Positions 15,998 to 23,313 of a DNA stretch of 31,787 nucleotides are shown here, one piece after another (the first letter of the stretch is position 1; the number at the start of each line of letters is the position of its first letter). The stretch lies in the NCBI GenBank assembly GCA_035546295.1, contig DATKBT010000184.1, forward strand, positions 1 through 31,787, given 5' to 3'. The position numbers and the translations under genes were made by a program. Under the pieces are notes generated by a model. It saw only the letters and a program-made list of their open reading frames with translations, did not search any database and was not told the DNA's origin. Origin of the DNA: DATKBT01 sp035546295. Lineage in GTDB: Bacteria > Acidobacteriota > Thermoanaerobaculia > Multivoradales > Multivoraceae.

Positions 15998-16312
15998 ATG
16001 TCGCCGAGCGAGCCGAATCCCACGATCTCCGTCCTGATCCTGGTCGGCGCGCTGCGGCATCGCGCCGAGCGATGTCCGGCGGCGGTGCTCGAACAACCCG
16101 AGCCGCCGCACGAGGTCCTCGTTCTCGACGTGGCTCCGGAGGCGAGACCGCTCGCCGGCTCGGATCATCCGGTCGTGAGGCGGATTCCCCTTCGCCCCGA
16201 GACCGAGCTCGGGTCGCTGGGCTGGACCGGCAGCTCCAGCGCCGGTTTCACCAGGCTCGAGCTCAACCTGCCGCGCGAGCCGGCCGATCTGGCCGCGGGC
16301 CGGGTCGCGTGA
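15998..16312 (+). CDS. Small hypothetical protein, possibly a degenerate glycosyltransferase N-terminus
   Basis: This 104-residue frame from ATG 15998 begins MSPSEPNPTISVLILVGALR and continues with HEVLVLDVAPEARPLAGSDH. The pattern 'P-x-I-S-V-L-I' with a later 'E-V-L-V-L-D' strand is how family-2 glycosyltransferases begin, but the DxD region and everything after are absent. Its TGA overlaps the GTG of the real glycosyltransferase (GTGA, 16309-16312), so the two are translationally coupled. It may be a decayed duplicate or a shortened accessory domain. I am not sure it is expressed; GC-rich third positions speak for coding. Confidence 0.45.
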   Translation: MSPSEPNPTISVLILVGALRHRAERCPAAVLEQPEPPHEVLVLDVAPEARPLAGSDHPVVRRIPLRPETELGSLGWTGSSSAGFTRLELNLPREPADLAAGRVA

Positions 16313-17394
16313 CGAGCTCCGAGCCCCCGGCGCCGGGCGCCGAGGCCAGTCCCGAGCCGTCGGCAGACCGGCCTCGAGCTCGTGGGCCGAGCGCTCCGCG
16401 CTCTCCCAGCCCGGCACCGAGGGTCGACGGCCGGGAGTCCGCCAGGATCTCGGTGATCGTGGCCGCCTTCCTCTCGCATCGCACGATCCGGCGTTCGCTC
16501 CAGTGCCTGCAGGCCCAGAGCCTGCCGCCCTTCGAGATCGTGGTCTGCGACAGCAGCCCCGACGAGCGCACGGTGCGCGAGATCGAGGCGCACGCCAGCG
16601 AAGCCAAGGCACGCGGCGACGAGATCGAGGAGTCTCCCGTCTTCCGGCTGATCCGATCCGAGGAGCGGCTGCTGCCGCAGGAGGCGCGTGCCCGCGGAGT
16701 GGAAGCCAGCCGCGGCGAGCTCCTCCTGTTCACCGACCCCGACGTCTACGCCGAGCCCGAGTGGCTCGAGCGCCTAATCGCCCTGCACCGAAGGCGGCGG
16801 CCCGCGGTCGTCGGCGGCGCGATCGCCTGCTGGGACCGCGACTGGCTCAATCGCGGGATCCACATCTGCAAGTTCGCGCGCTGGCTCCCGGGCGGTCGGG
16901 TGCGCGCGGTGGACAACGTCCCGACCGCCTGCCTGTTGATCGCCAGAGACCTCTACGACGAGCTCGGCGGCTTCGACGATCCCTACTTCGGCGATGCGCA
17001 GCTCAGCCGCGCCGCCGCCGCCCACGGCGAGGTGCTGCTCGAGCCGGCCGCGATCGCCCACCACGATCACGCGATGACCTTCCGCGGCTTCCTGCGGGAG
17101 CGGTACCGGCGCGGCCTTCGCGCAGGCGACGAGGCCGAGGGCCGAGCCGCCCGGATGGCAGCCAGGTTGGTGGTGACCCTGCTCCCCCTGCGCCTGCTCC
17201 ACACCTTCTACGTCTCGATGCTCGACTGCCTGCGAGGGCCCGGCATCGGCACCTGGACGAGAGCGCTGCCGATCCTGCTGATCGGTCAAGGGGCGTCGAT
17301 GGCGGGCGAGGCGCGGGGGATGATCGCTCGCTTGCTGAACCGCCGGACGAGCCGGCCGCCCCGCGCGCGGGCGACGAGGTCGCCGTCCTCCTGA
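16309..17394 (+). CDS. Family 2 glycosyltransferase
   Basis: The 361-residue enzyme has a Pro/Arg-rich tail (residues 1-45) followed by the GT-A fold: ISVIVAAFLSHRTIRRSLQCL, FEIVVCDSSPD (nucleotide-binding D81), the RGVEASRGELLLFTDPDVYAEPEWLE segment with the metal-binding D143-x-D145, and NVPTACLLIARDLYDELGGFDD, which ends the donor/acceptor region. A hydrophobic patch near 287-327 suggests membrane attachment. It would transfer a sugar from an activated donor to an unknown acceptor, perhaps in surface polysaccharide or glycolipid synthesis. The GTG start overlaps the previous gene. No other glycan genes follow; the next gene is a transporter after 177 empty bases. Confidence 0.85.
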   Translation: MTSSEPPAPGAEASPEPSADRPRARGPSAPRSPSPAPRVDGRESARISVIVAAFLSHRTIRRSLQCLQAQSLPPFEIVVCDSSPDERTVREIEAHASEAKARGDEIEESPVFRLIRSEERLLPQEARARGVEASRGELLLFTDPDVYAEPEWLERLIALHRRRRPAVVGGAIACWDRDWLNRGIHICKFARWLPGGRVRAVDNVPTACLLIARDLYDELGGFDDPYFGDAQLSRAAAAHGEVLLEPAAIAHHDHAMTFRGFLRERYRRGLRAGDEAEGRAARMAARLVVTLLPLRLLHTFYVSMLDCLRGPGIGTWTRALPILLIGQGASMAGEARGMIARLLNRRTSRPPRARATRSPSS

Positions 17395-17571
17395 CCCCGG
17401 GACGGCTCGCGGCTCGCCAGCCGGGCTCGGACGCGGATCGCGATCGGCGAATCCGTCGCGCTGGAGCGCGTCGCGGCCGAGAGGGCGTCGGATCGCTGCC
17501 GCCGGCGTCCGGTGCGCTCGCCGTCGCCGCGATCCTCGGCGGGAGCCGGAGGGCCTGCTAGTGTCCGCCCG

Positions 17572-19113
17572 ATGACCAAGAAGGAGCCCCCGCGACGGGG
17601 CATCGTCCAGCGGTTCCTGGACGGGGTGGAGCGGGTCGGCAACAAGCTTCCCGATCCGGTTCTCCTGTTCCTGATCCTGCTGGTGCTGACCTGGATCGCT
17701 TCGGCGATCCTCGCGCCGATCCAGTTCGAGGATGTGCACCCGCAGACCGGCGAGCCGGTTCGCGTGACGAACCAGCTCACCCCGACGGCGCTGACCCAGT
17801 TCCTGGTGCAGATGGTGCCCACCTTCACCGGGTTCGCGCCGCTCGGCGTGGTCCTCGTCGCGCTGCTCGGCGTTGGAGTCGCCGAGCACACCGGGTTCAT
17901 CAACGCCGGGCTCAAGCAGATCCTGTCGGTGACGCCGCAGAAGCTGCTGACCCCGATGCTGATCCTGGCGGCGATCGTCAGCCACACCGCCGCCGACGCC
18001 GGCTACGTCCTGGTGATCCCGCTCGGGGGCGTCATCTTCTACGCCGCCGGGCGCCACCCGCTGGCGGGGATCGCGGCCGCCTTCGCCGGCGTGTCGGGCG
18101 GCTTCTCGGCCAACTTCATCCCCTCGGGCATCGACCCGCTGCTCCAGGGCTTCACCCAGTCGGCGGCCCAGATCTTCGATCCCGACAAGCTGGTCAACCC
18201 GCTCTGCAACCTGGCGTTCACGGCGGCGTCCAGCGTGCTGGTGATCCTCGTCGGTTGGTACCTGACCGATCGCGTCATCGAGCCCCGACTGGCCTCGACC
18301 GAGGTCGACGGCGATCCGGAGGACATGCCCCAGATGCAGGAGCTGGGGCCGAAGGACAAGCGCGGCCTGATCGCGGGCGTCGCCAGCGCCGTCCTGCTCC
18401 TGGTGCTCCTGTTCCTGGCGTGCCTGCCCGAAGGATCGCCGTTGCGCGCTCCCGACGGCTCGCTGACCGCCTTCACGGCGCCCCTGATGCGGATGATCGT
18501 GCCGCTGATCTTCATCTTCTTCATCGTCCCCGGCATCGTCCACGGCCTGGTCGCCGGCACCGTCAAGTCCGGCAAGGACGTGGTCGACGGAATGTCGAAA
18601 GCCATGGGGACGATGGCCTACTACATCGCGATGACCTTCTTCGTCGCTCAGTTCATCGCCGCCTTCACCCAGTCCAACGTCGGCCTGCTCATCGCGCTCA
18701 AGGGCGCATCGTTCCTGCGCGACCTGGCGCTGGCGCCGCAGATCACCATCGTCGGCATCATCCTGCTCACCGCCTTCGTGAATCTGTTCGTGGGATCGGC
18801 GTCGGCCAAGTGGGCGCTGCTCTCGACCATCTTCGTGCCGATGCTGATGGACCTCGGCATCTCGCCCGAGCTGACCCAGGCGGCGTACCGCGTCGGCGAC
18901 TCGACGACCAACATCATCACGCCCTTGATGCCGTATTTCCCGCTGGTCGTGGTGTTCTGCCAGCGCTACGTCAAGAAGACCGGGATCGGCACGCTGACCT
19001 CGCTGATGATCCCGTACTCGGCGACCCTGCTGGTCTCGTGGACGTTCTTCCTGATCGTGTACTGGCTGCTGGGAATCCCGCTCGGTCTGCAGGCCGAGTA
19101 CACGTACCCGTAA
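17572..19113 (+). CDS. abgT: AbgT-family transporter
   Basis: This 513-residue inner-membrane protein matches the AbgT family, whose members move p-aminobenzoyl-glutamate or export sulfonamide-type antimetabolites. The N-terminal FLDGVERVGNKLPDPVLLFLILL, the ILAAIVSHTAADAGYVLVIPLGG segment, the re-entrant region SGGFSANFIPSGIDPLLQGFT and the late VGDSTTNIITPLMPYFPLVVVF are all hallmark stretches. The length is normal. The ATG at 17572 lies 7 bases after a TAGTGT box, so the mRNA may be leaderless. No peptidase genes of an abgAB type are adjacent. The glycosyltransferase upstream is separated by 177 bases without a gene. Confidence 0.93.
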   Translation: MTKKEPPRRGIVQRFLDGVERVGNKLPDPVLLFLILLVLTWIASAILAPIQFEDVHPQTGEPVRVTNQLTPTALTQFLVQMVPTFTGFAPLGVVLVALLGVGVAEHTGFINAGLKQILSVTPQKLLTPMLILAAIVSHTAADAGYVLVIPLGGVIFYAAGRHPLAGIAAAFAGVSGGFSANFIPSGIDPLLQGFTQSAAQIFDPDKLVNPLCNLAFTAASSVLVILVGWYLTDRVIEPRLASTEVDGDPEDMPQMQELGPKDKRGLIAGVASAVLLLVLLFLACLPEGSPLRAPDGSLTAFTAPLMRMIVPLIFIFFIVPGIVHGLVAGTVKSGKDVVDGMSKAMGTMAYYIAMTFFVAQFIAAFTQSNVGLLIALKGASFLRDLALAPQITIVGIILLTAFVNLFVGSASAKWALLSTIFVPMLMDLGISPELTQAAYRVGDSTTNIITPLMPYFPLVVVFCQRYVKKTGIGTLTSLMIPYSATLLVSWTFFLIVYWLLGIPLGLQAEYTYP

Positions 19114-19336
19114 GCGGCGGCGCGCGAGCCGCCACGGTGCGATCGCGCCAAGCCCGCGACGCGATCACGCTTGCGCAGAGGCAGGAGCCCTGTGCGCAGG
19201 CGCGAGCCGAAAATCGGTAGCGGCCGGCGCCGCTGCCGGCGGATCGGCCCACAGAGAGGGAAGGCGCCCCCCTGCCGTGCCGCCGGGGCATCACGCATGC
19301 GCGCGCGCCGGCTCGAGGCCGGGCGCGGGCGGGGCT
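19114..19336. terminator. Convergent intergenic region with two hairpins
   Basis: GGCGGC (19116-19121) with GCCGCC (19128-19133) forms a stem 2 bases after the abgT stop, and AGCGGC (19219-19224) with GCCGCT (19229-19234) forms a second stem. Both lie between convergent genes and could end transcription, but neither has a U-tract. No gene was found between them. Confidence 0.35.
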
Positions 19337-20074
19337 TCATTCGGCGACCAGCTCCTTCTGCAGCTCGTCGAGACGCGCGGCATCGACGCCCAGCGCCTCG
19401 GCGAGCTGGCGCAGCCAGGCGCTCTCGTGAGCCGAGACATCACTGTCGGCGCGGACGACCAGGATCGCCAGCTCGAGCAGGAGCTCGGGAGGCTCGCCTT
19501 CGGGCAGAAGCGCAGCGAGCTCGGACGGCGAGGCCGGGAGCACCAGGTCCCGCCGCACCCGCGCGAGCCGCTCCTCCGCCATCCCCGACTCGCCCAGACG
19601 CTTCTCGATCAGGGCGCGCTCCTGCGCCGACAGCGAGCCATCGGAGAGCGCGGCGGCGACCATCGTCCGCAGCGCCGCGAACATCGTCTCGTCCGGGAGC
19701 TCCAGCCCGGCGTCCGCTTCCGGCATCGCAGGCGGCGAGGGGCGCGAGCCGGGGACGGGCGGCAGATCGGGCGGCGAGCTGGGCAGCGGGGCGGCGCCGG
19801 GAACCGGCGGCAGGGAAGGCGCCGCCGGCGCGGTCGACACGCCGGGTGATCCTGTTGCACCTGGAGCACCCGGCGCACCGGGGCTGTCCGTGGTGCCCTG
19901 CCGCTGGCGGCGGGCGGCCTCGGTCAGCAGGCCACCCGCGATCGCCGCGCCACCCATCATCATCAGCCGGCGGGCTCCGATCCGGCGGACCGCCTTCCTG
20001 GCCATGCGGCCGGCGCCCTTGCCGCTCATGTTCCGATGGAGCATGTCCTGCAGCATGCGATCGATGAAGCTCAT
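19337..20074 (-). CDS. DUF533/TerB-like membrane-associated protein
   Basis: The 245-residue protein starts MSFIDRMLQDMLHRNMSGKG (ATG 20074) behind a good GGAGAGG ribosome binding site. A basic helix and a short hydrophobic stretch LMMMGGAAIAGGLLTEA (about 37-54) come first, as in YebE/DUF533 proteins. A Pro/Ala/Ser linker of about 75 residues follows. The C-terminal TerB-like helical domain reads FAALRTMVAAALSDGSLSAQERALI, then LELAILVVRADSDVSAHESAWLRQLAEALGV, with the acidic D-G-x-L-x-x-x-E turns seen twice. The function is unknown; TerB-type domains appear with tellurite and stress genes. Longer upstream frames run into the divergent gene. Confidence 0.8.
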   Translation of the reverse strand: MSFIDRMLQDMLHRNMSGKGAGRMARKAVRRIGARRLMMMGGAAIAGGLLTEAARRQRQGTTDSPGAPGAPGATGSPGVSTAPAAPSLPPVPGAAPLPSSPPDLPPVPGSRPSPPAMPEADAGLELPDETMFAALRTMVAAALSDGSLSAQERALIEKRLGESGMAEERLARVRRDLVLPASPSELAALLPEGEPPELLLELAILVVRADSDVSAHESAWLRQLAEALGVDAARLDELQKELVAE

Positions 20075-20171
20075 TCGCCTCTCCGTGATCGTTCTCGTGT
20101 TCTCCGCCACCTCCGGAGGAGCCGCCAACGCAGCGGATCCTCTTCCTGCGTCAGTATAGTTTCGGGATCCG

Positions 20172-21665
20172 ATGCGGTCCCTCCTGGAGCCTGCCGACGC
20201 GCCCTCGGCGAGAGAGTCTGCCGACGAGACGCCGGTGGGCGAGGGGCTCGAGTGTGCTCGCGGCCGTTCCTGCGATCCTGTCCGCGAGCCTTTTCGCGAG
20301 ACCCTCCTCGGCCCTCTCGCGCGTCGTGCCCTCGACGGCGTTCTCGAAAGGGATCTCGATCTCGCGCTCGACCGTCGCCGCCTGTTCCGGCTGGCCGCGA
20401 TCGGGTCCGCCGGCCTGGCCGGCACGGCCGGACGCACGGAAGCCCGCGCACCAACGGCGCAGCCGGTGGGCCAGGAGACCTCGGAGCCGACCCGGCGCGT
20501 CGCGGAGTGGATCCGCGCCTACGACGCGCAGGGGATCCACCGCACCGGCACCGACGGAGACCGGGCGAGCGCTGAGTGGATGGCGGCCGTCGCGCGCGAC
20601 CTCGGCCTGGCGCCGCAGCTCGAGGCGATGCCGTTCGAGCGGCTCGAGGTTCGGAGGGCGTTCGTCGAGCTGCAGGGGGAGGAAGGCGTCGAGCGGATCG
20701 ACGGGATCCCGCTCTACGACGCGCCCTCCACGGGCCCTCGGGGCGTGGAGGGCGAGCTCGGCGGCTTCGAGTCCGCCGCGCCGATCGGCTTCGGTGCGGT
20801 CGGGCCCCACGCATCCTCCAACGCCGACTACTTCGCGAGCCGCCCCACCTCCCACCAGCGAGCCCACCTCGCGATCACGGGCGGCGAGCGCTTCGGCCTG
20901 GCGCCGGGGTACAGCCTGATCAACGCCGAGCACTGGCGCGATCCGCTGGGACCGCCGACGCTCCAGCTCCCCTCGGACACGGCGGAGCGGATCTCGGCCG
21001 CCGCCGGTCGCCAGGCCCGGGTGGTGATCGATACCTCGCGCGTCGCGACCGAGGTCCACAATGTCGTCCACAATGTCGTCCACAATGTCACCGTCTCGGT
21101 GCCGGGCCGCTCGCTCGGGCTGGCGCCGTTGGTGGTGATGACGCCGCGCTCCGGATGGTGGCAGTGCGCGTCGGAGCGTGGCGGCGGCATCGCGCTCTGG
21201 CTCGAGCTGCTCACGGACCTCGCGCTCGATCCACCGTCACGCACCGTCCACTTCGTCGCATCGACCGGGCACGAGCTCGGGCACTACGGCCTCGACCACT
21301 ACCTCGAGCGACGCCGCGAGCTGATCGCCGGGGCAGCGCTGTGGGTGCATCTCGGCGCCAACTTCGCCGCCGCCCGGGGCGCTCAGCTCCGGCTCCAGGC
21401 GTCGGACGAGGAGCTCGCGGCCAGGGCGCGGGCCGCGATGCGCGCCGCGGGCTCGCCCTCCGACGTCGAGACTCCGCCCGGGACCCGCCCCTACGGCGAG
21501 GCGCGCAACGTCTTCGACGGCGGCGGGCGCTTCGTCTCGCTGCTGGGGCGCAACGGGCTCTTCCACCATCCGGCCGACCGCTGGCCCGACGCGGTGGACC
21601 TCCAGCGCACGGTGCAGCTGGCGCGCGCCTTCCGCTCGCTCGTGCGCTCCGCGGCGGAAGGATAG
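20172..21665 (+). CDS. M28-like peptidase family protein with Tat-type signal
   Basis: From ATG 20172 the protein has 497 residues. A twin-arginine-like signal, DRRRLFRLAAIGSAGLAGTAG, is placed unusually late (about 67-87), so the true start may be internal, or a long N-region precedes the signal. The mature part resembles M28 zinc peptidases: RRVAEWIRAYDAQGIHRTGTDGDRASAEWMAAV, an inserted PA-like region, then NVTVSVPG and the ARTVHFVASTGHELGHYGLDHYL-type segment. In M28 enzymes the last carries Glu-Glu (GEExGxxG); here it is H367-E368. A 12-base unit repeated three times (21054-21089) encodes VHNVVHNVVHNV. A TATAGT box (20155-20160) precedes the gene. The activity is uncertain. Confidence 0.72.
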   Translation: MRSLLEPADAPSARESADETPVGEGLECARGRSCDPVREPFRETLLGPLARRALDGVLERDLDLALDRRRLFRLAAIGSAGLAGTAGRTEARAPTAQPVGQETSEPTRRVAEWIRAYDAQGIHRTGTDGDRASAEWMAAVARDLGLAPQLEAMPFERLEVRRAFVELQGEEGVERIDGIPLYDAPSTGPRGVEGELGGFESAAPIGFGAVGPHASSNADYFASRPTSHQRAHLAITGGERFGLAPGYSLINAEHWRDPLGPPTLQLPSDTAERISAAAGRQARVVIDTSRVATEVHNVVHNVVHNVTVSVPGRSLGLAPLVVMTPRSGWWQCASERGGGIALWLELLTDLALDPPSRTVHFVASTGHELGHYGLDHYLERRRELIAGAALWVHLGANFAAARGAQLRLQASDEELAARARAAMRAAGSPSDVETPPGTRPYGEARNVFDGGGRFVSLLGRNGLFHHPADRWPDAVDLQRTVQLARAFRSLVRSAAEG

Positions 21666-21820
21666 GACGGAAGAGGCGGCCCGAGCGTCCTCGCTTCTGG
21701 GCACGCGCCGCGCCGCGAGCGCCGAGGGTCGAGCACCGGGACTCGAGGCCCTGCGAACACGGCGGGGGACGACCTCGGGCGGGCGAGCTCTTCGCGCGGC
21801 CGACCAAGCAGCCCGGGCCG

Positions 21821-22666
21821 CTACGGCGACGCGGTCGCCGGGTCGGCGAAGAGCGGTGTGCGCTTCTCGAAGTTGGCCTTCACCGCCTCGGCCTGATTCG
21901 GCGTACCCATCAGCGAGAGTTGGAGGGTCTCCTCCAGCTTCAGGCTCTCGGCGTCGCTGAGACCCCCCGCCGCGTCGAGGAGCTTCTTCGCCGCCCGGAT
22001 CGCGTGCGGAGATCGGCCGGCGATCTCGCGGGCCATCTCCATTGCGTCCTCGAACGGATTGCGCGACACCCGCGTCCCGAGGCCGAGAGCCACGGCCTCG
22101 ATGCCGTCGACGATCCGTCCGGTGAAGGTGAGCTCCTTGAGCACGTCGACTCTCACCAGCTGGCGCAGGATCGTCGGCCCCGCCATGTCCGGGATCAGGC
22201 CCCAGTGGATCTCGCGCACCGACAGCTGGGCGTCGGGGGCGACCAGCCGGACGTCGGCGCCGAGCGCGATCTGCAGGCCGCCGCCGTAGGCGTAACCGTG
22301 GACTGCGGCGATCACGGGGACCGGCACCTCGCGCCAGATCCAGGCGGCGAGCTGTGCACGGTTCGCCGGGCTGGCCTCCGCTGAGCTCATCTGCACATCT
22401 CCGGCGAGCTGACGATCTCCCTCGGCCTGGGCGTCCTCCCCGCGGTCCTTCATGGCCTGGAAGCTGGCGAAGTCGAGACCCGCGCAGAAGGCCCGCCCCT
22501 CGCCCGAGAGCACGACGGCGCGCACCGACGGATCGCGCGCGACCCTGCGGCCAGCGGCCACCAGCCCCTCGAACATCGCCGGGTCGAGGGAGTTCAGCTT
22601 GTCGGGCCGGGCGAGCCGGACGTCGGCAACGGCGCCTTCGATCTGGAGAGTCACACGGTCGCTCAT
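21821..22666 (-). CDS. Crotonase / enoyl-CoA hydratase family protein
   Basis: This 281-residue crotonase-fold enzyme acts on acyl-CoA thioesters. The oxyanion-hole segments are GRAFCAGLDFASF and VHGYAYGGGLQIALGADVRLV. The first catalytic Glu of classical hydratases is replaced (GGGLQIAL has Q where GGGCELA has E), while the second is kept in SVREIHWGLIPDMAG. That pattern fits isomerase-like or atypical crotonases more than short-chain hydratases. The length is slightly above the usual 260, with an insert after FASFQAMKDRGEDAQAEGDR. ATG 22666 has GAGG upstream. It converges with the M28-like gene; no beta-oxidation partners are nearby. Confidence 0.9.
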   Translation of the reverse strand: MSDRVTLQIEGAVADVRLARPDKLNSLDPAMFEGLVAAGRRVARDPSVRAVVLSGEGRAFCAGLDFASFQAMKDRGEDAQAEGDRQLAGDVQMSSAEASPANRAQLAAWIWREVPVPVIAAVHGYAYGGGLQIALGADVRLVAPDAQLSVREIHWGLIPDMAGPTILRQLVRVDVLKELTFTGRIVDGIEAVALGLGTRVSRNPFEDAMEMAREIAGRSPHAIRAAKKLLDAAGGLSDAESLKLEETLQLSLMGTPNQAEAVKANFEKRTPLFADPATASP

Positions 22667-22983
22667 GGGGGGCCTCGCAATCGTCGCATCCTCGCCGGAG
22701 GGGCTTGGGAAGCGGAGGTGAGGTTAACGCGGAACCGTCTCGGGGGTCGTTGCCCCTCGATCTCGGCTCGATCGCGTGCTCGCTTCCGATCAGGCGAACT
22801 CGGGGAGACTCACAGGCGGCCGCGAGCTCGGTTCGCGCCGGCGCGCGCAGGCTCTGAGTCGGCGCAGGCTTGCACTCGGGCTTGCACTAACTTTGTAGTT
22901 CAATAAACTTTTTAGTGTCCAGCGCGTACGACTCGAGGCTGAACAGCCGACACCGCCACTTTTCGCCGAAGGAGCCCGGTGAC
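22667..22983 (+). promoter_or_regulatory. Divergent control region of padR: AT-rich island with inverted repeat
   Basis: Most of the stretch has no visible features, but 22868-22918 is strikingly AT-rich for this genome. It holds two direct copies of GCTTGCACT (22868-22876, 22880-22888; period 12) and an inverted repeat CACTAA (22885-22890) / TTAGTG (22912-22917) enclosing AGTT (22897-22900) / AACT (22906-22909). TTGCAC (22882-22887) and TAAACT (22904-22909) with 16 bases between are candidate -35/-10 boxes inside the palindrome. This is what a self-repressed PadR promoter would look like. Confidence 0.55.
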
Positions 22984-23313
22984 ATGCCACGCGAGACACT
23001 CGGAGAGCTGGAGCAGCAGATCCTGCTGGCCATCCTGCAACTGGGTGGCGAGTCCTACAGCGTCCGGATCGTGGAGGAGCTCGAACAGCGCACCGGCCGA
23101 GAGGTCGCCCAAGCCGCAGTCTTCATCGTGCTCCGCAGGCTCGAGGAGAAGGGTCTCCTGGTGTCGCGACTCGACGACGGTGCTGGCACCGAGAGCGGCC
23201 GCGTCCGGCGGTATTTCTCGTCGACGCCGCTCGCGCTCGAGCGACTGCGGGCATCGCGGCGGGCGCTGCTAGAGCTCTGGGACGGGCTGGAAGACGTGCT
23301 GAGCGAGCCATGA
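22984..23313 (+). CDS. PadR-family transcriptional regulator
   Basis: The 109-residue winged-helix protein has the classical PadR N-terminal domain: LGELEQQILLAILQLGGESYSVRIVEELEQRTGREVAQAAVFIVLRRLEEKGLL is followed by the wing GRVRRYFSSTPLALERL. The short C-terminal helix serves as dimerisation arm (subfamily 2). PadR proteins repress adjacent genes, often transporters, until an effector binds. ATG 22984 follows a GGAG site; a longer frame from 22915 crosses the operator. The TGA stop overlaps the ATG of the permease (ATGA, 23310-23313), so the two are translationally coupled. This pair is common in Acidobacteriota. Confidence 0.93.
   Translation: MPRETLGELEQQILLAILQLGGESYSVRIVEELEQRTGREVAQAAVFIVLRRLEEKGLLVSRLDDGAGTESGRVRRYFSSTPLALERLRASRRALLELWDGLEDVLSEP

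Noticed and set aside
21267..21285. HELGH in the M28-like protein as a zincin HExxH site
   Set aside because: The surrounding STGHELGHYG pattern aligns better with the GxEExGxxG segment of M28 peptidases, so a zincin fold is unlikely.
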